Source: a candidate division WOR-3 bacterium
GTDB lineage: Bacteria > SDB-A
Assembly (NCBI GenBank): GCA_016926475.1
Contig: JAFGON010000105.1
Span: 1-20,427, forward strand
DNA: 20,427 nucleotides
Direction of reading: 5' to 3'
Part shown: positions 1-7,781 of the stretch, in pieces
Layout of the letters: every line of letters begins with the position of its first letter
How positions within the stretch are numbered: position 1 is the first letter of the stretch
Made by a program: the position numbers and the translations under genes
Notes under the pieces: generated by a model
The model's input: the letters and a program-made list of their open reading frames with translations, nothing else
What the model was told of the DNA's origin: nothing
The model's database searches: none

Positions 1-6
1 AGTCTC

Positions 7-3000
7 ATGCGAGATTTGATGCCTGGTTTCATTGCCCAGAAATATTCCGAAGGAGTAAAATCCGGATTTTTTGAAGCGGCAGTCCTTTTTACCGACATAT
101 CAGGTTTCACAGAGATGACGTCAAAATTGATGGGCAGGGGCAAAGAAGGAATTGAAATACTCACCCTTACAATAAATGAAGTCTTCTCCCCCGCAATTTC
201 AGTTGTCAGGACTTCAGGAGGATTTATTTCAGTTTTCGGAGGAGATGCATTTTACGCGATTTTTGGGTCGGAAAACGCAAATTTCCGTGAAAACGCAATA
301 TACGCAGGTCAAAGAATTGCTCAGATTTTCAGAGAACAAGGATTAAAAAAAACAAAGGGAGGGACTTTCTCCCTTTCCGTGAAAACAGGCATCTCCATTG
401 GAGAAATTCAATGGGGTATAATAGAAAATCCTAGACAAAACTCCTACTACTTCAAAGGCAATCCAGTCGATCTTGCCGCTCAAGCTCAAAATCATTGCCC
501 GAAGAATTCTGTATCAATTGACAAATCATTGAAACGTAGCCTTAAAAACTTTAAATTCAAAAAAATCAGACCTTTAGCTTACGCACCGCTTTTTACTATT
601 AACACTCCCCGGGTATCACAAACCACTAAAAACTGTTCGGAACAGGTTTCAAAACTTTTCTTCCCCTCAAATCTGCTTGAAAGAAATCTGATGGGAGAAT
701 TCAGAGAAGTGGCAAGCGTTTTTATGTCGTTTATGGATACAGAGCTTGTAAAAGACAATATCTCAAGAGTAATAGACCTGGTTCACGAAACAGGAGGATA
801 TTTCAACAGGATAAGCTACGGAGACAAAGGAGGGTTTCTGCTCGTTTTCTACGGAGCTCCTGAAGGTAGAGAAATGCTCTGCGAAAGAGCTGTAAAGATG
901 TCTCTTTCCGCTTCAGAAATTCCCCGTTTTTTGATTTGTACAGGCATATCTTTCGGCATGTGTTTCTCTGGATTTTCCGGAAGCGAAAAAAGAGCTGAAT
1001 ATACCTGTCAGGGTGAAAAGGTAAACCTCGCCGCGAGGCTGATGAGCTATAAATCCGAATACCTCCCGCCCCAGCCAAGAATACTGGTAGAAAATTCGAT
1101 CTTTCAAAAACTGAAAGACGCGTACATTTTCGATAAAATCGGCGAATCGGTTTTGAAAGGGTTCAAAGACCCGATGCCAATATTTTCCTTGAGGGGTGAG
1201 GAAAAAAAGAAAATACCTGGAACTGATAAATCCGGATTTGTTGGAAGAGGACATCAACTATCAAAAAACCTGAAAATGCTCGAAGAAAATTTAAACAAAA
1301 ACCATTTCGGGGGAATTGTCAAAATCGAGGGAGAAGCCGGCGTAGGAAAGAGTTTTTTCGTTTCTGAAATAAAGGAAAAGACCTCCTATATGCAATGGAT
1401 TTCGATTTCTTGCGATCAAATTTACAGGTATTCGCTAAATCCGCTTAAACAGTTTTTGGGAGATTTTTTCATTTTCGACCAGACTCAATCCAACGAAGAT
1501 AAAATATCGTCCATGAAAGGTAAAATAGAAAGTTTGTTTTCAGGCAAAGACGCTTTCAGCATATTTGAGATGGAAAAAATGCTCTATATTTTTTCTGATT
1601 TTCTGGGCATAAAATCCAAATCTTCCCCTTACGGGGATTTAGACTTAAAAAACAAAAAAGCCGAACTTTTCTATTTCATTAAATCAATCATAAAAAAAAT
1701 GTCTTTACGTTCGCCACTTGTAATTTTCATCGACGACATCCATTGGATAGACACCGATACTCTTGAATTCATAAAAACACTCTGCAGAAATGTCGAAAAT
1801 TACCCTTTCGCGGTTATCCTGACATCGAGGCCTTCGGTCGACGGCAACAGAATCGATTTATTTGAAGAGGAAGACTGCAAAAACATAAAACACCATTTCA
1901 TTCACCTCGGACCGTTGAGCCAGGAAGATTCTTACGATCTGATAAAAAAATTTCTCAAACAAAAAAACATTCCTGGGTCTACACTCGAATTTGTCCAAAA
2001 AAAATCCGAAGGCAATCCTTTTTACATCAAACAGACTTTGAGCTTTCTCCTCGAGAACAATCTGCTCGATGAAAACTTCAGAATATCATACGGATCTGCC
2101 TTCATCCCTTCCGGAATCAGAGCTATATTGGTTTCGAGGTTTGACAAGTTCAATGAAGACCTAAAACAAACCGTAGTAAAAGCCTCTGTCCTCGGATTTG
2201 AATTTCAACTGGAGACGCTAAAAAAAATGAATCTGGAAAATGACCTGGTGAAATTGCTCACCGATGGTGAAAAAAACGGAATTTGGTCACCATCCAAAAA
2301 AGGTTTTTACGAATTCAGCCACTCTCTCATCAGAGAAACAGTATATGAAATGCAGCTTTTGACCGAGAGAAGAAAGTTGCACCTACAAGCGGCGACTATA
2401 TATGAAGATTTAGAAAAGGATCAATCGGCTAAATACACGAGTATAATAGCCTACCATTACGACCTTGCTGAAGACAGGGATAATGCTCCCAAGTATTTAA
2501 AAAAAGCTCTGGAACTCGCCGAAAAGGCTTTCTCCAACTCCGATTCTCTAAGGTTTTGCGAAGCTCTCGACAAGTACCTTCCCGGCGGAAGTGAGAAAAT
2601 ACGGAATTGTTTGAGAAGAGTACAACTCTTGAAGCTTACGGGAAGCCTTAAAAGAGCCGAAGTTTTAGCTGAAAAAACGATCGTTGAAAGCGAAAAGGAA
2701 GATTTGCCGGATTTGACCATAAAGTGTCTTCTGGCGCTTTCGGAAATATCTCTGAAAAGATTCGAATTCGAAAAATCCTTTGAAGCTCTAAAAAAATCGG
2801 AAAAAATCCAAACCGTGGACGAAAACCTGAAAGCTTACATACATGAAGTTTTCGGAATTTATTTTCATGGAATTAACAACGAAGAAAAAGCTCTGCCGCA
2901 CTTCAAAAGAGCTCTGAGCTTTTACAGAAGAACTAAAAACAAATCCGGCGAAGCAAAGGTTTTATCGAACATAGCCATACTGTGCGGCAGAGAAATCGGT

Positions 3001-3858
3001 TTTTCAAACGTTTTGACGTATCTTTTTGACGCCCAAAAAATTGCTGAAGAAACTGGAAATCTTTACGACCTTGAAATCATCTATTCGAGCATTGCCCTGA
3101 CTTACACGGAATTGTATCTCGAACTGGAAAAAAGTTTAGAATTTTACCACAAAGCGATTGAAATCTCCCAAAAAATCGGAAACAAATCAACTCTTATGAA
3201 CAACATAAACAACATGGCCAATGTTTACCTTGCTGTCTATCAACATACAAAAGCCGAACAATTGTACAGGGATTCACTGGATTTAGCTCTTGAAACAGGG
3301 CGCAGTCAGGGGATTTTCAACTCTCTTATGAACCTCTCAATTTTATACAAAGATTTGGGCGATTTTGACAGGTGCGTCGAACACATCGAAAAAGCTGAGT
3401 CATTGCTCAGTTTAGAATACAACAGAGACTTGTTGAAGGATGTTTTTACGCTGAAAACAGAGGTTTTATCCTTAAAGGGAGATTTCGTGAAAGCAGAAAA
3501 AAATCTTGACAGAATAAAAGATATCGAAGCCGAAACTCAGAGTGAAGACAACTTGGAGGAATTAGCATTACTCAAAATGAGGATTTCTTTTCTAAAAAAT
3601 CCAGACCAAGAAACCGTCAAAGCCATGATTAGTTCAGCGAAAAAGATAAACTCTCTGTCGTCAAGAGCCCGAGCTTTTTACTCGATATGGGAAAGTACGA
3701 AATCCAAGGACAGCGCGGAAGAAGCTCTTAAACTTTACAATGAAATAATAGAAATGCCTCCTGATGTCTACCAGAACTTTAAATCCGCTGAATATTTAAA
3801 AATAAGGAACGAACTTGAAAGGTTTTTAGGTAAATTTACGAGACCACAGGAAAACTGA
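7..3858 (+). CDS. Soluble adenylyl cyclase-like protein: two class III cyclase domains, P-loop ATPase, TPR array
   Basis: Predicted cytosolic class III nucleotide cyclase (ATP to cAMP), built like animal soluble adenylyl cyclase. Seen: cyclase domain 1 at about residues 20-200, with FTDISGFT (D30) and FGGDAF (D80), the two metal-binding aspartates. Cyclase domain 2 at about 230-395 lacks them but has GDKGG (K274), YTCQG (T333) and VNLAAR (N340, R344), matching adenine-binding and transition-state residues. A single composite active site is therefore likely. A P-loop ATPase follows: Walker A GEAGVGKS (442-449), Walker B VIFIDD (D576, D577), then HWID. From about 780 to the end the sequence is helical TPR repeats. 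No membrane segment or signal peptide. The frame is open to the window edge, so ATG at 7 may not be the true start; MRDLMPGFI does fit the family N-terminus. The 3' end overlaps the convergent kinase gene by 23 bp. cAMP rather than cGMP as product is inference. Confidence 0.88.
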   Translation: MRDLMPGFIAQKYSEGVKSGFFEAAVLFTDISGFTEMTSKLMGRGKEGIEILTLTINEVFSPAISVVRTSGGFISVFGGDAFYAIFGSENANFRENAIYAGQRIAQIFREQGLKKTKGGTFSLSVKTGISIGEIQWGIIENPRQNSYYFKGNPVDLAAQAQNHCPKNSVSIDKSLKRSLKNFKFKKIRPLAYAPLFTINTPRVSQTTKNCSEQVSKLFFPSNLLERNLMGEFREVASVFMSFMDTELVKDNISRVIDLVHETGGYFNRISYGDKGGFLLVFYGAPEGREMLCERAVKMSLSASEIPRFLICTGISFGMCFSGFSGSEKRAEYTCQGEKVNLAARLMSYKSEYLPPQPRILVENSIFQKLKDAYIFDKIGESVLKGFKDPMPIFSLRGEEKKKIPGTDKSGFVGRGHQLSKNLKMLEENLNKNHFGGIVKIEGEAGVGKSFFVSEIKEKTSYMQWISISCDQIYRYSLNPLKQFLGDFFIFDQTQSNEDKISSMKGKIESLFSGKDAFSIFEMEKMLYIFSDFLGIKSKSSPYGDLDLKNKKAELFYFIKSIIKKMSLRSPLVIFIDDIHWIDTDTLEFIKTLCRNVENYPFAVILTSRPSVDGNRIDLFEEEDCKNIKHHFIHLGPLSQEDSYDLIKKFLKQKNIPGSTLEFVQKKSEGNPFYIKQTLSFLLENNLLDENFRISYGSAFIPSGIRAILVSRFDKFNEDLKQTVVKASVLGFEFQLETLKKMNLENDLVKLLTDGEKNGIWSPSKKGFYEFSHSLIRETVYEMQLLTERRKLHLQAATIYEDLEKDQSAKYTSIIAYHYDLAEDRDNAPKYLKKALELAEKAFSNSDSLRFCEALDKYLPGGSEKIRNCLRRVQLLKLTGSLKRAEVLAEKTIVESEKEDLPDLTIKCLLALSEISLKRFEFEKSFEALKKSEKIQTVDENLKAYIHEVFGIYFHGINNEEKALPHFKRALSFYRRTKNKSGEAKVLSNIAILCGREIGFSNVLTYLFDAQKIAEETGNLYDLEIIYSSIALTYTELYLELEKSLEFYHKAIEISQKIGNKSTLMNNINNMANVYLAVYQHTKAEQLYRDSLDLALETGRSQGIFNSLMNLSILYKDLGDFDRCVEHIEKAESLLSLEYNRDLLKDVFTLKTEVLSLKGDFVKAEKNLDRIKDIEAETQSEDNLEELALLKMRISFLKNPDQETVKAMISSAKKINSLSSRARAFYSIWESTKSKDSAEEALKLYNEIIEMPPDVYQNFKSAEYLKIRNELERFLGKFTRPQEN

Positions 3859-5578
3859 AGGAAAAAACACTTCCCGATCCTTCTTCAGAGAAGACATTGA
3901 TCTGCCCGTTGTGAAGCTCGACAAGCCTCTTGACAATCGATAGACCAAGGCCTGTCGTCTTTTCTCCTTCTGTGCCCATTCTTCTAGCTTGGGTGAATTT
4001 GTCGAAAATTTGGCTTTTTATCTTGTCCGGTATCCCTATTCCGTTGTCGGAGATCGAAATTATTGCCCTTTTCTTCCCTTGGGAAAATTCCTCAGTAAGG
4101 GTTATATCTATTCTGCCTCCTCTTTTCGTGAATTTCAGGGCGTTGGAAAACAGATTCTGCAAAATCTGCCAAAACCTGTTTAAATCAATCATGCAAAGAA
4201 GACTTCCTGACTTGTTTGTCCAGGTGAATTTAATTTCCTTTTTTTCGGATAAATTCTGGAAATCTCTGGAAAATTCGGAAATAAGACAGGCAACGTCGTA
4301 TTTTTCGAGACTTAGCGAAAAGTCTTCGCTTTCTATTTTGTTCACTTCGAGAATATCGTTTACGAGGACAAGAGCTCTTTCGATATAGTGCTTCATCACT
4401 TCAAGGGTATTTTCGGAATCCTCGTCGAAGCCGTTGACTTCCAAAAATATGTCGATGAGAGGCAGAAGGGATCCTATAGTCCCTTTAAGGTCATGCGAAA
4501 CCAAACGCAGTATTACGTCTTTGGATCTGTTCAAAGCAACAAGCTCTTCGTTTTTTTTCTCCAATTCGTCTTTTTGGCTTTGGATTCTGGTGTTGGCCTG
4601 GGCGAGTTCTTCATTTTTCATTTTGTATATGGCGTTTTCTCTCTCCTTTACTTTTATTTCGAATCTCGCGTCCATTTCCGCGATTTTCGCGGCTTTTTCC
4701 TCGTTGAAAATTTCACCCGCTTTTTCCGTGAAAATTCTGCTGTAAAAAAGGGCTTTTTTGTAATTTTTTCTTTTTTCGTAAACGTTGGAAAGGCTTTTCG
4801 CCGTGTTTGCGACACCGAGCTTGTTGCCGATTTCGGAATACGAATCAAAAGCTTTTTTTATGTATTTGAGTGCAGTTTTATACTCGCCCTTTTCTTCCAT
4901 GACAAGGCCTATATTGAAAACGCTCGGGGTCATTCCCAGTTTGTTTTTAATCCCTTTTTTCAGGGACAGAGATTTTTTGTAGAACTTAAGAGATTCTTCT
5001 AAATCGCCTTTCTCCCTGTAAACTTCTCCTATGTTGTTGTAAATGTAAGCAAGAGCTCTCTTGTCATCCGTAGCCAGGTTTTCTGCTCTCCTGAGGTATT
5101 CAAGGCTCTTTTCGAATTCGCCGAAATGCCTGTAGATATTCGCGATATTGTTGCAACTCTGCTGTAGCCACCTTGAGACACCTTCTCTTTCCCTGAGTTC
5201 AAGAGATTTCTTCATCAGGTCGAGAGCCTTTTCCTTTAAACCGATTTTGACAAAAACTATCGCCATACCCTCGTAAGAGCTTGTCAGAGTTTTAATGTCG
5301 GGTGTCCCTTCCGATGCTTTATGAAAATAGCCCAGGGCTTTGTCGAAATCGGACATAGCGTAAGAGACGAAGCCGAGTCTCAGCAAAGCCTGTCTTTTCT
5401 TGTTCTCGATTTTTGCCCTCTCTGATATCTCAAGGGCTTTAACCGCCGCGTTGAAAGAAGAGGCGAAATTTGAATTGTCGAAGTATTCCTTGGCCTTTCC
5501 GAGCAAAAAAGAAGCTTTATCTTCTTCAGTGAAAACATTTTCTTTTTCGTATAAAATCTTACTAACCTTATCCGGCAA
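3836..5578 (-). CDS. Cytosolic TPR-containing sensor histidine kinase
   Basis: Predicted autophosphorylating histidine kinase that senses through protein contacts rather than a membrane domain. Seen in the 580 residues: TPR-type helical repeats from about 20 to 290 (for example NNIANIYRHFGEFEKSLEYL near 143-162), a charged coiled coil at about 295-350, a HisKA dimerisation domain with SHDLKG (phospho-acceptor H362), and an HATPase domain with N box NLFSNALKF (475-483), G1 DNGIGIP (511-517), F box FDKF and G2 GLGLS (543-547). It ends there: no receiver domain, no transmembrane helix, and no response regulator in the window. The start is TTG (Met by initiation), chosen because a perfect TAAGGAG lies 6 nt upstream and no ATG is nearby. 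It has its own candidate promoter and follows a terminator. It converges on the cyclase gene with a 23-bp overlap. Its partner is unknown. Confidence 0.92.
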   Translation of the reverse strand: MPDKVSKILYEKENVFTEEDKASFLLGKAKEYFDNSNFASSFNAAVKALEISERAKIENKKRQALLRLGFVSYAMSDFDKALGYFHKASEGTPDIKTLTSSYEGMAIVFVKIGLKEKALDLMKKSLELREREGVSRWLQQSCNNIANIYRHFGEFEKSLEYLRRAENLATDDKRALAYIYNNIGEVYREKGDLEESLKFYKKSLSLKKGIKNKLGMTPSVFNIGLVMEEKGEYKTALKYIKKAFDSYSEIGNKLGVANTAKSLSNVYEKRKNYKKALFYSRIFTEKAGEIFNEEKAAKIAEMDARFEIKVKERENAIYKMKNEELAQANTRIQSQKDELEKKNEELVALNRSKDVILRLVSHDLKGTIGSLLPLIDIFLEVNGFDEDSENTLEVMKHYIERALVLVNDILEVNKIESEDFSLSLEKYDVACLISEFSRDFQNLSEKKEIKFTWTNKSGSLLCMIDLNRFWQILQNLFSNALKFTKRGGRIDITLTEEFSQGKKRAIISISDNGIGIPDKIKSQIFDKFTQARRMGTEGEKTTGLGLSIVKRLVELHNGQINVFSEEGSGSVFSFSFPVVS

Positions 5579-5584
5579 AGGTTT

Positions 5585-5591
5585 CTCCTTA
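5585..5591 (-). promoter_or_regulatory. Ribosome binding site fixing a TTG start
   Basis: On the minus strand TAAGGAG lies 6 nt before TTG (5576-5578). It supports TTG as the start of the TPR histidine kinase. Confidence 0.75.
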
Positions 5592-5604
5592 GTATCTTAA
5601 TCTG

Positions 5605-5633
5605 ATTTTAAGCGAGTTTACAAATTATTGAAA
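5605..5633 (-). promoter_or_regulatory. Candidate sigma70-type promoter for the TPR histidine kinase
   Basis: On the minus strand TTTCAA (5628-5633), a 17-nt spacer and TAAAAT (5605-5610). The -10 matches consensus at 5 of 6 positions; the -35 is weak but identical to the one before the tRNA. It predicts a leader of roughly 20 nt ending at the AAGGAG site. It lies just after the upstream terminator, where the kinase gene needs a promoter. Confidence 0.45.
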
Positions 5634-5670
5634 GAGAAAATATTTCTTTTGAAAAAGTACTTGTTTCCAT

Positions 5671-5700
5671 AAAAAAAAGGGGAGACAAAGCTCCCCTTTT
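5671..5700 (-). terminator. Rho-independent terminator of the secreted sorting-domain protein gene
   Basis: Stem GGGGAG (5679-5684) pairs perfectly with CTCCCC (5691-5696) around a 6-nt loop. Read on the minus strand it is followed by eight T (complement of 5671-5678), the U-tract of an intrinsic terminator. The AAAA/TTTT flanks extend the stem. It begins about 30 nt after the stop codon at 5732. The T run on the plus side is only four long, so it acts mainly on minus-strand transcription. Confidence 0.92.
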
Positions 5701-5731
5701 ATCACCTCGGATTGAGATTATTTTGTCAAAT

Positions 5732-7615
5732 TTATTTGACTATATTGACTTTCAGAGACCTTTCATTGCCGTTTACAGAAGCTCTTAAGAAGTAAAGCCC
5801 TGAAGAAAGATCTTCCGAGTTGAAGCTGAGTTCGTGATTTCCTGCAGAAAGTTTACCCTGATAGAGGTTCCTGACGTTTCTTCCGGAGAGGTCATAGAGT
5901 GAAATCGTGACGTCGGATTCGGACACGACAGAAATGCTGAAAACAGACTTTGCGGTCACAAACGTTGGACAGGCGAGTCTGAATAGAGAAGGAACGGTTA
6001 TTCCTATTTCATCCACACCGACTGAAGACCAGGTTCCGTGACAAGCCACCCAGACATCCTGCGTAGATGATTCTCTTGAAGGTGCCCATGAACCTGTGAA
6101 CTCGTAAGCTCTTCTGCTTACTGCTCCAGGCGGTACCGCGCTTGTCCCAGTGGAGAAAGTGCTCTCAAGGACAGTGATCTGACCTACGTAAAAAGCTCCG
6201 TCGTTGATGACAACCGCAGGGCTGACAGGAGCTTTGAACCATAAACCTGCTTGTGCCGTCGTCACAGGCAATCTTGTCGAGAAGAGGATAGTTCCAGGGC
6301 CGCCGTCTGTCCCGTCGTCATCCATTATTATCAATTCAACATCGCCGTTGGCTGAGACAGTAGCCGGGAAAAATCCCACAGAGTCAATAGTGAACGGGTA
6401 ATTCGGGGGTTCATACATGTTCCCGTAACCAGATGAATCGCCGTTCCAGGAGGATCCACTGACGGGTATTGTGTCGTTTCCGTAATTATACCATGCGGGG
6501 GGTGAAAATGTTTGCAGCCTGAGTGTTATAGAGTCGTTGGCTGGTGTCATGTCGCCTGTAAGGTAAGTTCTGACCTGGACCCTGTACGTCGTGTCTAGGT
6601 CGGGGAGAAGGAAAGAGTCATAACTGCAAGTAAAAACATCACCAGGATTTAGAGTTGAAGAGATAGCAACCGTGTCAGCAAAAAGTATTGTAGCGCCTGT
6701 TTTTCTGTATATCCTCAGAATTGCATTGAAGTTTGACTCAGGCTGGTTTCCATAGTTTTTAATTTCAGCAACAGGGTAATAAACTGATCCCCTGTCTCTG
6801 AAAATGCCGCCTGTCAAAGGATTGTCAATGTATGAGACACCGACATCGTGAATCTGAAGGGTTGTAGATTCCGGCGGTATATAGGCTACTGCCATGCCGT
6901 CGACAGGTCTTGACGCTCCCGCTCCCGCTGAACCGTCGCGGAAATACTGGAGTCCAATAGTTCCTGTATTATTCTCAATACCCACCATATCATGTTCTGA
7001 GCCTGAATGATTGTAGGTGCCGTTCTGAGGTCCATACTGCATTGTTATACAGCTATCCGCTTTAGTGAGTATTACCTGGAAAGTATGGTAAGTACCGGGT
7101 ACAGCCCATTCCTGAACACTGTCAAAAGTAACTATGAAAGTGTCAAGCGTTGCAGAAGTGTAATAGTAAACCGCCGGGGAACCAACACCAGGAGAATGAT
7201 CGAGATCCCCTGTGAATATTGCCAAAAGATCGTTCGGTGGCGTGCTCAACGGGATGTTGTGAAACGGATCAGCGAGGTTTGCGTTGCTTGAAAATGAAAG
7301 GTATCCGTTCGAACCAATATAAACCTGATCAACATTGTACCAATAGTAGGGAAAATCAAAACCTATGGGAAAAGGGCCTACTACGTTGTCGTCCATGAGA
7401 CCAGTCACGAGAGTTCCCGTGGTTGAAATATCCATCCAGTTGTATGTCGGGCCACCCGGATCTCCGGATTTGACATAGACATAACCATAAGCATCCGGAG
7501 TTCCAGAATCTGGAGCGAGGAAGCTGATACCGGAGTTCAGATTGCTTCCTGTCCACGGCATCGCCGTAATTGCCGCTGCCGTCAAAAAAGCGACGACGAA
7601 AAACATTTTTTTCAT
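5732..7615 (-). CDS. Secreted protein with C-terminal FlgD/T9SS-like sorting domain
   Basis: Predicted exported, probably surface or extracellular protein of unknown function. Seen: signal peptide at residues 1-18 (MKKMFF, a hydrophobic run, then AITA before MPW). An N-terminal beta-rich region (about 30-240) carries GFDFPYYWYNVDQVYIGSNG, a pattern common in large secreted proteins of candidate phyla. An Ig/CARDB-like stretch starts near IHDVGVSYI. The last ~75 residues form a beta-sandwich with YDLSGRNVRNL, a glycine turn (LSAGNHEL) and LSSGLYFLR, the FlgD-Ig/type IX sorting (type A) signature. No catalytic motif was found. The start is ATG with AAGGAG 6 nt upstream. The gene is monocistronic, with a strong promoter at 7653-7681 and a terminator at 5671-5700. 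Type IX export is inferred from the C-terminal domain; no secretion machinery is encoded here. Confidence 0.87.
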   Translation of the reverse strand: MKKMFFVVAFLTAAAITAMPWTGSNLNSGISFLAPDSGTPDAYGYVYVKSGDPGGPTYNWMDISTTGTLVTGLMDDNVVGPFPIGFDFPYYWYNVDQVYIGSNGYLSFSSNANLADPFHNIPLSTPPNDLLAIFTGDLDHSPGVGSPAVYYYTSATLDTFIVTFDSVQEWAVPGTYHTFQVILTKADSCITMQYGPQNGTYNHSGSEHDMVGIENNTGTIGLQYFRDGSAGAGASRPVDGMAVAYIPPESTTLQIHDVGVSYIDNPLTGGIFRDRGSVYYPVAEIKNYGNQPESNFNAILRIYRKTGATILFADTVAISSTLNPGDVFTCSYDSFLLPDLDTTYRVQVRTYLTGDMTPANDSITLRLQTFSPPAWYNYGNDTIPVSGSSWNGDSSGYGNMYEPPNYPFTIDSVGFFPATVSANGDVELIIMDDDGTDGGPGTILFSTRLPVTTAQAGLWFKAPVSPAVVINDGAFYVGQITVLESTFSTGTSAVPPGAVSRRAYEFTGSWAPSRESSTQDVWVACHGTWSSVGVDEIGITVPSLFRLACPTFVTAKSVFSISVVSESDVTISLYDLSGRNVRNLYQGKLSAGNHELSFNSEDLSSGLYFLRASVNGNERSLKVNIVK

Positions 7616-7652
7616 AGCGCACTCCTTTCCTTTTTTTTAAGGATAAAGAAAT

Positions 7653-7681
7653 ATTAAATACAAATAGTTTAACTATGTCAA
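7653..7681 (-). promoter_or_regulatory. Strong sigma70-type promoter with a palindrome in its spacer
   Basis: On the minus strand a perfect -35 TTGACA (7676-7681), a 17-nt spacer and a -10 TTTAAT (7653-7658). Transcription would start near 7646, about 30 nt before the ATG of the secreted protein. The spacer and the edge of the -35 contain ATAGTT-T-AACTAT (7664-7676), a perfect 13-bp inverted repeat placed where a repressor could block polymerase. The promoter call is firm; the operator is a suggestion. Confidence 0.75.
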
Positions 7682-7781
7682 GGTTTATCAATTTTATTTG
7701 ATGAAGCTTCACAAAAAAGTTGCTTAAATTTTAGTTTTATTAAATAAAGAAGTTTTTTTAGTCGCATAAAGTCTTTTATTC

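Noticed and set aside
4388-5002. 204-codon plus-strand ORF opposite the histidine kinase gene
   Set aside because: It is antisense to TPR and coiled-coil coding sequence with clear motifs on the minus strand. Its translation is Phe-rich with no domain, and it has no ribosome site.
7616-7781. Terminator for the minus-strand gene ending at 7782
   Set aside because: Only AT-rich short palindromes (GAAGCTTC, TTTATT-T-AATAAA) are present. None has a GC stem followed by a T run on the minus strand.
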